Below are positions 30,101 to 45,100 of a DNA stretch of 64,000 nucleotides, one piece after another. How positions within the stretch are numbered: position 1 is the stretch's first letter; every line of letters begins with the position of its first letter. Under the pieces are notes generated by a model. It was not told the origin of the DNA. It worked only from the letters and a program-made list of their open reading frames with translations, and made no database searches. Made by a program: the position numbers and the translations under genes. Origin of the DNA: Epiperipatus broadwayi (taxonomy: Eukaryota > Onychophora > Udeonychophora > Euonychophora > Peripatidae); assembly GCA_028023455.1 (NCBI GenBank), contig JAQFVV010006221.1, forward strand, positions 951,001-1,015,000, written 5' to 3'.

Positions 30101-33100
30101 ATTCATTAATTTTTTAATTTGCTCAAGTTTCATATCTAATGCTTTATCCTTGGGCTAACTATCTCCATTGCACTATTTATTTTGTCATCTAATCTTTTGT
30201 TACTCTATTAAATATATACTCATCCTTATGTATATTTTGCTCATTTTTTCCTGACTTTCTCTTTAAACTATCTACATTTAAAAACCATTTTTTCACCTCT
30301 TTTATCACATTTAAACACTATCTACAAAACCATACACCTTTTATATCTTTCCTACTCTTATTTAAGCACTTCAGATAGAAAACTATATCACGTACTGTAC
30401 ATTCTACTAAAGCATGCTAGCTTCCTTCTGACCATTATACATACATTGTGATATACAAATGTAGTCCACATTTTCTTATTTTTCCAATTCCCCTGCTTAT
30501 ATTTAAATTTATGGTTTTTCTACAACTCTCCAAACATCTTTATACAAAATTTTTTTTCTTTATGTGCTCCCCTAAACTCACTCTTTAATGTTACCCCCTT
30601 TTTTTAAATAAGTCACTCTCTCACCTAAATTAAAATTTTTTTTTTACTAGAATACCTTCTAAAATCCATTTAATCATATGTACGCCTTAGTTTTAAGGCC
30701 TCATTGCAATAAACCCATATATTTTAAAATGTCAGCATCTCAAAATCACTCTACCAATGTTAGCTATATTTTTCCTCAATCTTTCCAAATCCAATTAAAT
30801 CTATATCTCTTGCACTCCAACTCTCTTTTCTCATCCACTCTAAACAGATATGTATTCTCCAGCAAACAAATGATATGTTCTTAGTGACATCTAGTGAACA
30901 ATTTTTGAAGTACATTTTTGGATTTATTAATTAGCTGACATATTCCCTATACCAGTCTAAGTATTATTTGTTGTCTCAATAAGTATGATCTAAATTCTAT
31001 TTTAATTTAAATTTAACACTAATAATACACTTATTGATCATAATTTATTACTGTAAATGTTAAATTATGCAAATTTCTGCTTTAGTATATTTAATGAATT
31101 TTTTTTGCATTTAAGAGATTACAATTTTGAATGTTATTCTGAAGTGTTTGACAGGTGTTTAAGTCTCTAATGTACCTAATAGAGTTAAGTTGTAACAAAA
31201 ACTCATGCAGTATGGGAGATCATTCTGTTTGCATTATGTTAGGGAGCAATTAATGACATTAAAATTCTGCAATAGAGAGCACTAAACTTTGTTTCTAATT
31301 ACAAATATTTCAATTAAAGTTTTTAATATTATATAAAAATAATTCCAAATTGAGATTTAAATATTAAAGTGCACAATTTTTTTTAGCTAAGTTTAATTTC
31401 TTAGTCACCCCCATTAGTCCAATAATTTAGTAATGCATCGATGTAATGTTTTTCTCAAATTCACTTCACAGTTGGTTTTATCCTTGTAAAACTGTCTATA
31501 TTTAGCCTTAATTATATTAATATAATATTATTTTCCAGCAGTCTATTTGGTTTTTGTTCATTTAACATGGAATATTTATTTTGATATGTATATACATATG
31601 CATTACAAAGTGGTGTCTTTCTTATCTTTATATTCTAAAGCTGAATGCATACTGATTATGGTGCTCATGCAGAAAGTACACTCAACTTTATGATATAAAG
31701 ACAAGAAAGAAAATGCTTCATTACACATATATACATATGTAAGCAGAACAATTATGTATAAAAGTGAAAGGAAAATTAATATTAACATAGAGTATAATAA
31801 ATTGAAAGTATGCTAGCCTTTCTCACATGCGCAATTATAACAGAGAAAGCCAATCAGATTTTAAAACAGATATATAATAAATAATCAAGCTTAGACACGA
31901 GACAGATCTCTGTCTCGTGTCTAAGCTTGATTATTTATTATATATCTGTTTTAAAATCTGATTGGCTTTCTCTGTTATAATTGCGCATGTGAGAAAGGCT
32001 AGCATACTTTCAATCTGTCTCGTGTCTAAGCTTGATTATTTATTATATATCTGTTTTAAAATCTGATTGGCTTTCTCTGTTATAATTGCGCATGTGAGAA
32101 AGGCTAGCATACTATCAATTTATTATCAATTTTCAACATGCGATTTAAATAAATATTGTTTATTAACATAGAGTATGTAAATTAATACTTACACAGTCAT
32201 TATTGTAGTTGAATGTATTTATTATAACAACCTTTTTTTGATTCTATAAATATATATGTAAAAATGCTGGATATCAAATAGTATTTTCATTCCCAACTAA
32301 ATTATTTTTTTGACCGTAATATAATTTTATCAGAAGTAGATCAAATTTCAGTTTTTATTTTTAGTTAATGAAATTAACTACAAATTTGTTGCTGAGATAT
32401 TTGTGTCTGTCTGTGTGCATATTTTATATATAAGAAATAAACTTTTTTATTAAAATATTTTTATGTATCTTTTATTAGTTGTAAATCGTTTGGACCGCTT
32501 GACTTCTGGAGTAATGTTTTTTCTTAGGAATAAACATGCAGCTTCTAACTTAAGAGAACAGTTTGAAGCAAAGGATATACACAAAGAATACGTTTGTCGG
32601 GTGGAAGGAGAATTCCCATCGTAAGTAAATTTTTTAGAAAGTACGTTCTTCAAATACATTCGTCTAATTTATTTTCTTTAATTGTTGTTTTTTTTAAACT
32701 GAATATGTTCAATAGTACGTACGCCAAAATGCCAACATCGTTAACTTTCCAACTTTGAAGGTAATTTGACTATAAATATTTATTCGTAATTTACAGCAGC
32801 GGCATATCTATAATATAGTACATTCATTTTTGATAGCAACCATGTGACTGAGAGTGTATGAGGTGTGGAAATAGTTCTGAGACGTAATTGATGAAGATGA
32901 ATGTTATGCATACATTTATAAATATCAAATTTTATTTATTTAATATTTTTTCCAATCATGAGTTATTTAAACTGTGTATTCTGAGCTCATAGATAATGTG
33001 AAGGCTATTGATAGGTGCAGAACTTTTCATATATTAGTGCATTTGTCTCAGTATTTCATCATAGTTTTATCTTCTGCATATGTGATGTATTTTTATTATC

Positions 33101-36100
33101 TTCACAAATTTTATGATCAGTATTCATAAAATATATCAATGGAGCTGGCTAATTTTCTATTATCTTATAATTTCATTAAGTTTTTTCTCTCTTTCATAGA
33201 ATTTGACTTATGACTATAAATAGTTGACAGCATGATTAGCATTGCAGGTTATTATAAATAATAATCTTTTCTTTTAAATATAGAAAACATCTTATATTGA
33301 ATTATATATATATTACATCTTCAAAACAGGCAAAACTCTCTATACGTATTGCCACTTAGTTTTGCCTATTTTGATAACAGTTATGAGCAAGCATAGGAAA
33401 TGGTGATCATGTGCATATTACATCTTGTTTTAGGATACAAAATAAAATATTTAAGATGCGATAAAATATGTTGGAATTGCAGAAAAGAAAGGAGAAAAGA
33501 ACATATCAATGTTATAAAAAATACGACACAAAATCAACTAATGTTTTCCTGAAGGTTCGTGATGATGATATTTTAAATGTGACAACATATTGGACTTTTT
33601 CCATCGTCTATCATTAAATGTTGAATGTCTAGAAATTTTTAAAATTTATGTAAACTTTTCCAAATGCAAACAATTGTTAGTAATAACACACAAAGACAAC
33701 ACAAGTTAATAGATTATAGAATGTTTCGAGTAGTATTATTCTCTACTAATATAGGAGTCAAACTTAGATTGAAAATATTTGTGGGTTTTCAATTTTATTC
33801 TCATAGTTTTGTAGTTATGTAGGGATAAAAGGTTGCTGCTGGAGAGTTGCATTAGATCCTAAGATCTAGGTGCAGTGCTCAGATCCAAGGCTCCTCACTG
33901 ACGAAGTCCACAAGCCAGAAACTAGTTTGGGGATATTGGATGAGTAGGCACTAGATAGAAATTTTATGCACAAGCCTTTTAGCATCCATTGATTACTCTG
34001 TCTTGCTTTGAGTGGCACTACTGTATGGAGGGAGTTTTGCCTATTTTAACAACAGTTATGAGCAAGCATGGGAGATAGTGATCATTTAAAGGTTTAATAC
34101 CAATCCCGCCTAATAGGAAGGTGGTGGCTATGGTTATAAGAGAAACAAATACACCAAAATGTATGGGTGCTGAACTGAGTTCAGATCCATATGACTACAT
34201 AAGCTTTGAGGTTAGATTGAAAATATTTGTGTGTTTTCCAATTTTATTCTCATAGTTTTGTAGTTATGTAGAGATAAAAGGTGGCTTCTGGAGGGTTGCA
34301 TTAGATTCTAAAATCTAGGTGCAGTGCTCTCAGATCCAAGGCTCCTCACTGACGAAGGCCACAAGTCAGAAACTAGATTGGGGATATTGGGTGAGTAGGC
34401 ACTAGATAGGGATTTTATGCACAAGCCTTCTGGCATCCATTGATTATTCTGTCTTGCTTTGAGTGGCACTACTGTATGGAGAGTGATTTGCCTATTTTAA
34501 TGTTGTAATATGATGAATTACGAAATAGATCAAGAATCATGAATATAATTATAATAACCAATGTTTAATGAAAACATATAAATAACAAACTGTATTCATA
34601 ATTCAATTTAACATAATGTAAGTTATAAAAAAAAATATAAAAAGAAATAAATATGATTATCCTTTATAATGACGTCTTTATTATATAGTAAACTATCATT
34701 AATATACAATTATGATGGATGATCGTTTGTTATTTGAATGAAACAATTCAATATTATAACATAAATAAATTTGTCCCTTTGATCAAATAGTGATCTATAT
34801 TTCACAGTGAAGTTTCCTATTTCCAGAATGTCATATTACACAGATATAAGTTATACATATTATCCTTTATTTTGAAGTCTATTCTTGATGACATTAACAT
34901 ATCAATAAATCACTTATACCAGAATGTTAATCATTCATTCCAAATAATAAAACAAAAATTTAATTAATATATTAAATATAATAAACGAATTACACTTATA
35001 ATATAACATTATAATTGTCTTAGTATGTATAACTAAAATTAGATAGAGTAATAAGTCTTACCCTTTTAGTCTGTAGATAGTTACAATGGTTATTAATTTA
35101 CCTTGAGGCATTTGTCTCAATATTTCTTTAATAATCAACAGATATTAATAACTTATTAAAAGAAAGAAAATAATAACAAAAAAAAAAAATAAAAGTGAAT
35201 CATGTGTTAATGTGTAGCCGAGCCTAGGATTAATTTAGAATCAATTTATGTTGACAAATAAAATAAATTTTCATCTTAAGGATCTTTTTTTCTTTTCATC
35301 TTTCAAAATGTATTATTCCATGTTCGAATGCTGTTCCAATTTCCATATAACGACCCCATTCCTTCATTTTTGAGAATAATTTCCATTTAAGGATTTCCTA
35401 AAGTTTGTAGTAGTTCATTATAATCTGATGTTTATCATTGACAGATAGTAATTTTTTTCCTTTAGAATCAGATTCGATATTATAGTAGTATGTTTAACAT
35501 TCCATCTCTACAAAGTTTCTTTTCCTCTAGCCAATCATAGCTACATAACTGCGTTAGAATGTTATTTAAAGTTATTACTTCTATTAAAAGTAATGTAGTT
35601 TTATTTTATACTATCCTATAAATAATGAAGTGATTGATTTCTTTTAATATTCAGCTTCAATAGGATCACCAAAAGAGATTTTTTTTATATATACTTGTAA
35701 AATGTATTTTTATGAAGATTCCTAATAATGAGCTCAGTTTTTTTTTTTATCCTCCGGAATTATTTTTTTCTTTGGAGAATTGGTGATTTACTGATTGTTG
35801 TTGAATAACTTTGAGCTATGGATTCAGATTTATATTTTACTCAAAATGTATTGACTAATCATAGTTACATTTTAATCTCCATTTCATTTTCAATAAGAAA
35901 GAAAAAAAAAGTTTCTTTTTCTGTTAACTGTTCTATATATATATATTGTCGATTTGAGTTCAAATTTTTCTTGTTTCTATTATGATGTGATTTTATTATT
36001 TGTATATTTAATGAATAGATGACGAACAAAATTAAAATTTAATGATTATTTCTTTCTTTTAATATTTTTAGGGCTTATATGTATTTTTTTTAAAATTGTG

Positions 36101-39100
36101 ATTATCTACATGTCAGTATAGTTAAAAAAGTTGTTAAAATTATAATTTTAAATAACCAATTTGTACGCAATTATTATTATATAAAAATCAATAATAGAAT
36201 TTTTAATGTTTTTTGTTAATAATAATATTCAAAATAAGTGTGTTTGTTGCATTTTTCTTTTAATATATATGTGAGGAGTTTGACGTATTCTCACAATATA
36301 TTGTCTTTTTTTCTGAAGAGAGTTATTATAACAGAAGAAAATTAATTTAATAAATTTTAAAAAAAATATTATATAAGAAATGTATTTAAACTATTGTTTT
36401 TTTTTTTTTATAAGATATAACGTTTATTGTACTATAAAGATGTAACATGATAAGTATTAGTTTTTCTTTAAATTTAAGCTGTAATTTATTCATATATTTT
36501 ATTTAACATTAAAGATCCTCCCCCCTCTTTCTATATATATTACCATTACCATCATCATTTTCAATCATAGTTAATCCATTGCAGGATGAAGGTCTCTCCA
36601 CGTTAATCTGGTTATTCCGATTCCTAGCCTCTCTTCTCCATATCATCACACCAATAAAATTTTTTATTTCATACATCCCTTTTATATTTGTTTTCTCTCT
36701 AGGTCATAACTTTTAACTATTCATCTTTTATTATCTCTTCTAATAATATGTCCAACCCAGCTTCATTTCAGTTTTCTAATTCTTTAACTATTCTCTTACT
36801 AACGTCTTTCATTTTTGATCTCTTGTTACTTCTAATATACATTGAGCAGTCTGAAATCTTTGTATTGCTCTTCTACTAAGTCTCAGATCCATAAGAAATG
36901 GTAAAATAGATATTTTATAAACCTTCCTTTCAAATACATAGGATATTTCCTTTTAATACAAAGTTATTTCTACCAATCCAAGTTTAATTCTATGATTAAT
37001 TTCATCTGTCATATTTTTAGCTGTAGTAATAATTTTACCAAGGTATTTGTAGTTACTCACCTCTTTTCTTTAGTGATTATCAATTTTTATTTTCTTCTGA
37101 GAAAATCCTTCACATATTAAGTCTGAAAAATTATTTGTAAAACAATCACATCATCTATCAAATTTTGATGATTTAAATAATCTCCATTTATTTTTAGGGG
37201 ATCCCCAACCTTCTCATTTTCATCTACAAAAAAAATTTCTTGTAAAATCTCTGCAAAAGTTGGAAATATGGAATTCTCCTGATAATCCAAAGCTTTAATC
37301 ACCATATAAATGCTTATACGTTCAAATGCTTTTTCATAATCTAAAACTCCAAAGCACACTGGCAACTCTTATTTATTAATCCTTTCTATAACTTGTCTTT
37401 GTTCTTTTGATTGGTTAGAATCCAGAGTTGACTGTAGAACAGTCGCAATTATCTTGCTAAATGTTTTGTAAAAATCTAATAGAAGATTGATAGGTCTGTA
37501 ATTTCTAATATTTTCTTTATCACTTTTTTTTTCAGGGTCGATATTACTACTGCATTCGTCTAATTGTCTCCTGCATCTTTATCTTTTAGACATTTAGTAT
37601 ATAGCTTTACCAACAATTTCTTCTATTTCTTGGCAATTGTTTTCTGAGCTTTTTTATTGCCAGTTCACAATTCATTATTATTTCTTTTTTATACCATTAT
37701 GCAAAACTCTAGATATTCAATTCTTTCGTATGGACCATTTCTAAATATTTTTATATATTTTTTTTTTACTTCCTACATTGTCGTGTTTTGGTAAAAAAAT
37801 TATTGATAAATTGCTATCTTTTTGCACCAGCTACTTTCTTGCAGTTCTTAATAGAGTATCAGTAATCTTATTAAAACAGGCAAAACTCTCTATATGTATT
37901 GCCACTCAGTGCAAGCAGAGTAATCAATGAATGCCAGAAGGCTTGTGCATAAAATCTCCATCTAGTGCCTTCTCATCCAATATCCCCAGACTAGTTTCTG
38001 GCTTGTGGCCTTGGTCAGTGAGGAGCTTTGGATCTGAGAGCACTGCACATAGATCTTAGGATCTAATGCAGCTCTCCAGCAGCCACTTTTTATCTCTACT
38101 TAACTACAAAACTATGAGACTTAAATTGAAAATACTATAATATTTTCAATCCAAGCTCATTGGCTTATATAGCCACCACTATCCTATTAGGCAGGATGTG
38201 ATGTTTATCAGTAATTGTCTTAGCTATTTCAGTCACATTTGAACTATCTTCATTATCTCTTAATATTTTAAAATTATTTTCAAGTTTTAATGTAAATATA
38301 TTGAAGTGTTTCTGAAGGTAAGGAATATCAATCGAAATGTTAATACCATTTTTTTTAGTAGTTTTTTTTCTTTTCCATATGTCATAGCATTGGCTGGGAG
38401 GCGAACCCACAACAACCGCCTGCAACCAACTGCTTGCTTGCAAGGCGACTGTACTGACCTCTCTAGTTTTTGTCTTTGTAGTTTTGCATTAATACAAATC
38501 TTACATTTCATTAATCATAATCACTTAGTAAACACATTATCTGTTTGTTAAAATATAATCCAATTCTTCTATACCTTCATTTGAAAGCTTCCCTGTTCAT
38601 TTCCATTTAGCATTTTTCTCAGAAGAAATAATTCATAACATTAGGTTCTTTTTCTATGAACTTCACAAGTTTGTGTCCTTTCTTCACAACCATGATTACC
38701 GACAATAGTTTCATCTTTCATTCACATACCAATTTGTACATTAAAGTCTTCCATGACAGTTTTAAAATATTAGTTTGTTGTGAACAAAAGCATTTTATAC
38801 AAACACATGAAAATCTTTTATTTTTTCACAAATGATAATGTGTTGAGACATAACCGGAACTATTTGCATTTCACATGATCACCATTGTTTATGCTTGCTA
38901 ATAACTGTTATTAAAACAGGCAAATTCTCCATACAGTAGTGCTACTCATTGCAAGCCAGAGTTATTAATGGATGCCAAAAGGCTTGTACATAAAATCCCT
39001 ATCTAGTGCCTCCTCATCCAATATTCCCAGACTAGTTTTTAGCTTGTGGCTTTCATCAGTAAAGAGCCTTGGATCTGAGATCTCTTTACCTAGATCTTAG

Positions 39101-42100
39101 GATCTAGTGCAGCCCTCCAGCAGTCACCTTTTATCTCTACTTAACTACAAAACTATGATTATATAAGCTAATGAGCTTGGATGGAAAATATTGTGTTTTC
39201 AATTTGATTACTCTGGCTTGCACTGAGTGACACTACTGTATGGAGAGTTTTGCCTGTTTTAATAACTATTTGCATTTGGTATCTTCCATTAATTTGAATA
39301 ATTAATTTTGCCACTCTGTTTAATATCCCACCAATATTTACAACGTTGATCTTCCACTTTTTATTTATATTTTATTCCACTTATACTTTCAATATTTGTA
39401 CCAGTAAAGTACACGTCCACTTTTCAAATCAATTGTCTTCACCTTTTCTTTTAACCACACCAAGTTCAACAATGCCCATATAATATTAGTCACTTTTTCC
39501 AATTCATACAATCTTTTTTCGTATAAAGCCAAAATTCACAATTAAGGGGATTCTTAGTGCCCTCACTTTGTCTATGACTTGTGACTATATAAAGAACATT
39601 TACTCATACATTCATCCTGTCTTTAAGAAAACTCAACTGATATTTCAGTTAAGAGCTATCAGGCAAATGAAAATGAAGATCATTATATTTTTGATTTTGA
39701 ACTCAGACGTAAGTATCAGCAAATTTGCTACTCTTCTGATTGTATGTTAATTAGCAGCCCATCCATATTCATTTATCTTATGAATAATCATATAGTAATA
39801 ATAGTTGCCATGATATTAGGAATTTGCCCTGTTCTATTTTTGTAGGGCCTTAAAGAGAAATCATAGGGCTTTCTTTTAGTTAACAGAACATTCCTTTCTG
39901 CAGCCATATATATATATATATATAATATATAACTTTTTTATAATACTTTTTTTTTTTTTAATTTAGCTATGATGATACTCAAGCGCATTGCCAAATATAA
40001 ACTGGAGCAGCAAAGTAAAATAACATCATGCCGCAACAATATTTATTTCTCTGAAATACTATTGCCGGGTGATATGTTTTTAGTTTACTGCTCCAGTTTT
40101 TAATTGATTGTTTTTTTTGTTTTCATCGTAGCTAATGTTAAAATTTAAAGAATGATACAAAAAAAATCTAATTAAAAACTTTCTTTATGGCCATCTATAA
40201 ATCCATGAAAATTTTCTAATTAATACATATAAATACACGCACATTTATTTAAAACAAACAGATATTCAAAAAAAGCATTAGATATACATCTATAAAATCT
40301 AAAAAGTAGACATCCAACAGGTTTTAATTCTAAATAGAATAAAGTCTCTTGACATTAAATGGCAGCAAACTCTCCATGCAATAGTACCATCCCAATGCAA
40401 GCAAACAGATATTCAAAAAAGCATTAGATTATACATCTATAAAATCTAAAAGGCATTAATTCTAAATAGGATAAAGGCTCTTGACATTAAATAGAAGCAT
40501 CTCTCCATGCAGTAGTGCCATTCCAATGCAAGCCATAGTAATCAATGGATGTTAGAGGATTTATGCATACAATCTTTATCTAAGGCCCACGCCTCCAATA
40601 ACTAATTTTTAGTTTATGGTTTTCATCACTGAGAAGCCTTGGACCTGAGAGCACTGCACCTAGATCTTTGGATCCAATGCAATCCTCCAGCAGCCACCTT
40701 TTATTTATTTAGTTAACTATAAAGCTATGAGCATGAAACACAATAATATTTTCAATCCAAGCTAATTTTGCTTGCGTACATACAGATATGAATCCAGTTC
40801 AATATCTATGCATTGTGGGGTTTTTGGTTTTTTTAATAACCATAGTCACAATTAGCCTATGGGTAGGATTGGTATTAAATCACTCGAGCAACATATGATT
40901 ACCATTTCCTATGCATAGTTTAATATCAATCCTGCCCCTAAGATGATGGTGACTATGGTTATTAAAAAAGCAAAGCTACCATAATGTATAGATACTAAAC
41001 TGGATTTAGATTTGTATGTATAACTTGGATTGAAGATATTATTGTGTTTTCATTTTGGGCTCATAGCTTATGGTTACTTAAATAAGTACTGGAAGGTTGC
41101 ATTAGATCCATAAATCTATGTCCAGTGCTCTCAGGTCCAAGGTTCGGCACTGATGAAAGCTGTAAGCTAGAAATTAGATTAGTCTATTGGATGAGTAGGC
41201 ACTAGATAGAGATTTTATGCACAAATCTTCCAGAATCCATATGGCTTGCACTGTCTGGCACTAGTATATATATAGAGAGAGTTACTGTTCTAACAGCTTG
41301 GGTAAGCATAGGAAATGGTGATTACGTGACATTAAATAGTATAGATGAGGATAATATAATTAGTAATAATCTTTAGAATTAAAAAAATATGGATGTCGCT
41401 CAATTTTATTACTATAAAGTAGTTGATCTTTATAGTCAAAAATTTTGTATAGTGAATCAAGTTATTCTCTAAATAAAGCATTATTTTTAATATTTAAATA
41501 TAGAGAAAATTCAAGTTAACATAGTTGGTAAATTAAATGAAATAGTTAATTATAATAATAACCAGTGCAAAATAATGAAATTTTATTAACTAGTATTATT
41601 CAAATGTTCATGAATTTTTTTATTTTAAATTGCCATTTTATAGTTAATATAACTAACTATAAAGGAAGATAAATAGGTTTATTTGTATTTAAAAAAAAGC
41701 TATTTACATTAGAAGTAATTAACAATAAATTAGAACACGTTTTTAATGTCCGCAATCAAAACGTTTTATTATTTTCTTCATATGAATTAGTCTTTTTTTC
41801 TTTCTTAGACATAGTTAAATGCACTTTCGATGTTGTACATCAGAATCATGAGCTCTAATTGGCTAAATGTGTGGCCTTTTTTATTGAAGAATAATGGTGG
41901 TAATTATTTAAATTAGATTTTACCTTTTCCATTTGGTCGAAAGTTGAATACTGTTTTCTTTCTCATTAATGATGTGATTGTTGGTGGCAATAAATCATGC
42001 CTCCTTAATTGTTTATTTTTTTTTGCTGTCATGGAAACTAGCACTGTCACATGTTGCTGTAAAAACTAATTAAGCAAATTTTACTTAATGCCGAATAAAT

Positions 42101-45100
42101 TATAATAACTAAATAATCATTAATTTTTAAAAATTGATAATTTCAGTGTAAATATAATTATAAAGTAGACTAAACAGCTTGGTTTTACTTCACTTATGGT
42201 GTGCGTTTCAAGCACAACATATAAAGTAGACTAAAGTATTTTCATTTTGTTTTTTAAATTCATTTAAAGTAGATTTATCTGCATTAGAAATTTTTTGCCA
42301 AGTTGTTCTGAAATCAGACTATTAAAAGTTTATGCATGTTTTTGAATAATATTTTAATTCTTATTAAGCAGTTATTATATTTTTAGTAGTTTTCTCTTAG
42401 CGTGTTGAAACCGCGAGAGGGCGTACTTTTTATGTAAACAAACACAAGTATAATGTTACCGGGCCTTTTTTTTTTTTATTTTCAACTTTAACATTGTTTT
42501 CTAAAATGGAATAATCTCTTCTCTTGAAATAAGTACATTATAATAATAAATTTATAATTCAAATAAAAAAAAAATATTTTCATTAGAAATATATGTTTCT
42601 CTCTTTTATTGTCATGACAACCAGAGAAAAAATTTATATACATCTTACTCACCCCCACCTCATAATTTAAAATTTTTAAAATTAAAAACGAATTTATAAT
42701 AATTAAAAAATAATTACTCAAAACTTTGCTAATTTCAAAACAATAGTAATTGAAATCATGTTAAAGATTGTTTTTTTTTTTTTTAATAAGCATAACACTA
42801 TTGGAATTTTAATTTCAGACATTTAGATTGTTTTTTTTTAATCCATTCATGTTAATATAATTTAATTTCAGAATTTTTCATAATATTCTTTCTATAGTAA
42901 ATAATTTTTTTAAATTTTTTTTATTAATAGGAATATGAGTAATTCTGTTTAATTATTCACTATTATACAATTTATAATCTTATATATTATCCATATTTTT
43001 AAAACAATTATTTAAATAATAGCAACAACTATTTTAATATTTATTTACAAATGTTCTGGATGCTTTATTAAAATTTAATCTTTATTAAAATTTAATCTTT
43101 ATCATAAAAAATCGAGTAGTTAGTTTTTTTTTCTTTTTAAATCTGCCATCTTGAGATACGATATGTGCTTTTTTTTTTTTAAAAGAAATAAAAAATTAGT
43201 GATTAAAGTTTATGTTTTTATTTTTAAGCTTTTTTGGGGTAATATTTCTACTAGCTTTTTAATAAGATTTATATAAATAGTATGGAAATGTTACTAATTA
43301 ATGTTTGTTTCTATTCTATTTTTTTCTCCAATTGTGAAAAATTAAAATCATAAATTACTAAAGTGGTTGGTTTTTTCTTGAATTAGGTGTACAAGAGGGT
43401 GAAACAAAAGAAAAAAAGTTTTTATGAATATGCCAGTAGAACTTATGTTAATAAATAAATATCTTTCTTAGTTTCATAATAACAATTTTAAATGTTCTAA
43501 ATATTCCTTTATGCACAAATATTTTTAGGTAATATGTATTTAAATACACATTATGTAGGTATACATGTTATATTTATTTATATGCTATATGTGGTTTTTC
43601 AGTCATTCAGTTACATGCAACGTTCCTTTAAGAATTATAAAACCAAATTTTCATTTTGCACGACCATGTCCAGATGGTAAACCATGTTGTACTCAATTTG
43701 AACGCATGTCTTTCAATGGGAAATCTAGTGTTGTTTTGTGTAAACCATTCACTGGGAAAATGCATCAGATTAGAGTACATTTACAATACTTAGGTAAATA
43801 TCCTTTTTATATTGTTAAATATGTTTTTAATGATTTCTACAAATATTTATTAATTTTATTATTTATTTTTTAGTTTAAACAGCGTAGATTTTCACCCTAA
43901 GCTTATACACTGTAGTGTTGTTATAATAGCTCAACAATGTCTCATTGAATACTAAGGATATCCTCAAACCAAAGCACAAGATAGAGACTTTGGTTTGAGA
44001 GTATCCTCAGTATTCAACAAGACATCATTGAGCTATTATAACAACATTACGACGCATGAACTTAGGATGCAAATCCTCGCTGTTTAAATTACATACGATC
44101 TCTGCGCTAATAAGTGAAATTGAATACTTATTTTTTAGTAATTGATAGTTGTTCTTAAATCAAGCAGTATAACTTTCATCATAATCAATTTTTATAATTA
44201 TCACTTTCATGATTATTAATGCCATCCTTTTTTGTTAATTTTATCATCTGTGACATTTATCATTGATACCATCACTAAAATATTATTAGCCGCTATCAAA
44301 AATAATATGCTGAAAGGTAATCTTAGTATTATTATTACTTCATTCTACTTTTACATATTTAATCAGCATAAATTTTATTTGTTTTTCAAAATTCTTTTTT
44401 TTTTTTTCTATGTATTTATTTGCGTACAAAGAACAGTTTATTTCTTTTACATCTTTAATAATAAATCTTATTAATCTTTCATTATTCATTGTACTGCTTT
44501 TTCTACCTCTTTTTTTCATTTGAGAGTCTTCTAATATTTTTTTCATTGGCTATCCTTATATTTAGCACAAAAATATATTTTTTTTAAAACTGGTCGTTGT
44601 GTATCCCCCCCCCTCTATAATTAAGAATATTTTACTCCTTTCTATTAGAATATTAGTTTGTTTATTTTTCTCATATATTGAATTATTATTTCTTTCTTCA
44701 ATTTTTAAAATATTTTATTGAAATGACCATTTTTTAACTTTACAATCTTTCTTTTTGTCTTAATAATTTTAATTTACGAATATTTGAATCATGGTAGAAT
44801 TTTTATTCAGTTTTTCAAAAATGCTGATTCTTAAGCATATATTTTAGAATTAAAAGTAATATTTCTAAAATTAAATCAGTAACGGTTAAAAAATTTTAAC
44901 AAAATTAATACAATATAAAAATTACGTGTGAACATGGGGAGAGTATATCAAAAATTAAAAAATAATATTGTTGATTTCTGTTTTTCTATATATTATGTGA
45001 ATTCCATTAATATTATTCTTTTTTTAAAATTTTGTTTTACTAAATTACTGTATCATGAGCAAATCTTAAGGACTGAATCTTTTTTTTTTACTTGAATTTT

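Larger units (their letters stand above)
24320..30900 (-). mobile_element. CR1-type LINE, decayed, split by a family E insertion
   Basis: Read on the minus strand the element has an ORF1 with an SGNH-esterase-like domain (about 30133-29620), an endonuclease (about 29431-28740), reverse-transcriptase fingers (about 27960-27650), then, after the 1.7-kb insertion at 25820-27493, the palm and C-terminal region (25819-24737). Many frameshifts and stops are present. Its composition is pyrimidine-rich on the + strand. Ends are approximate. Confidence 0.75.
33757..34505 (+). mobile_element. Family B tandem dimer
   Basis: Two direct monomers, offset by about 450 bp (agattgaaaatattt at 33766 and 34214), each with a hammerhead-like fold. 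The right end is the family terminus ttgcctattttaa. The left end is truncated and no target duplication was certain. Confidence 0.75.
36560..39480 (-). mobile_element. RTE-type LINE remnant, split by two family B insertions
   Basis: Minus-strand order: endonuclease pieces about 38770-38550, reverse transcriptase 37365-37117, and a 3' end near 36600 reading RVDLHPAMD. Family B elements at 37867-38205 and 38872-39263 interrupt it. Frames are broken throughout. Confidence 0.6.

Noticed and set aside
38287-38511. Open frame with a Cys-rich start as a gene
   Set aside because: It overlaps the RTE-type LINE remnant and the GC-richer SINE-like patch; no coherent domain.
43565-43873. A 102-codon frame starting at an ATG before the conserved exon
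   Set aside because: The first residues and those after 43793 are intron; only 43603-43793 matches the enzyme family and has proper splice sites.
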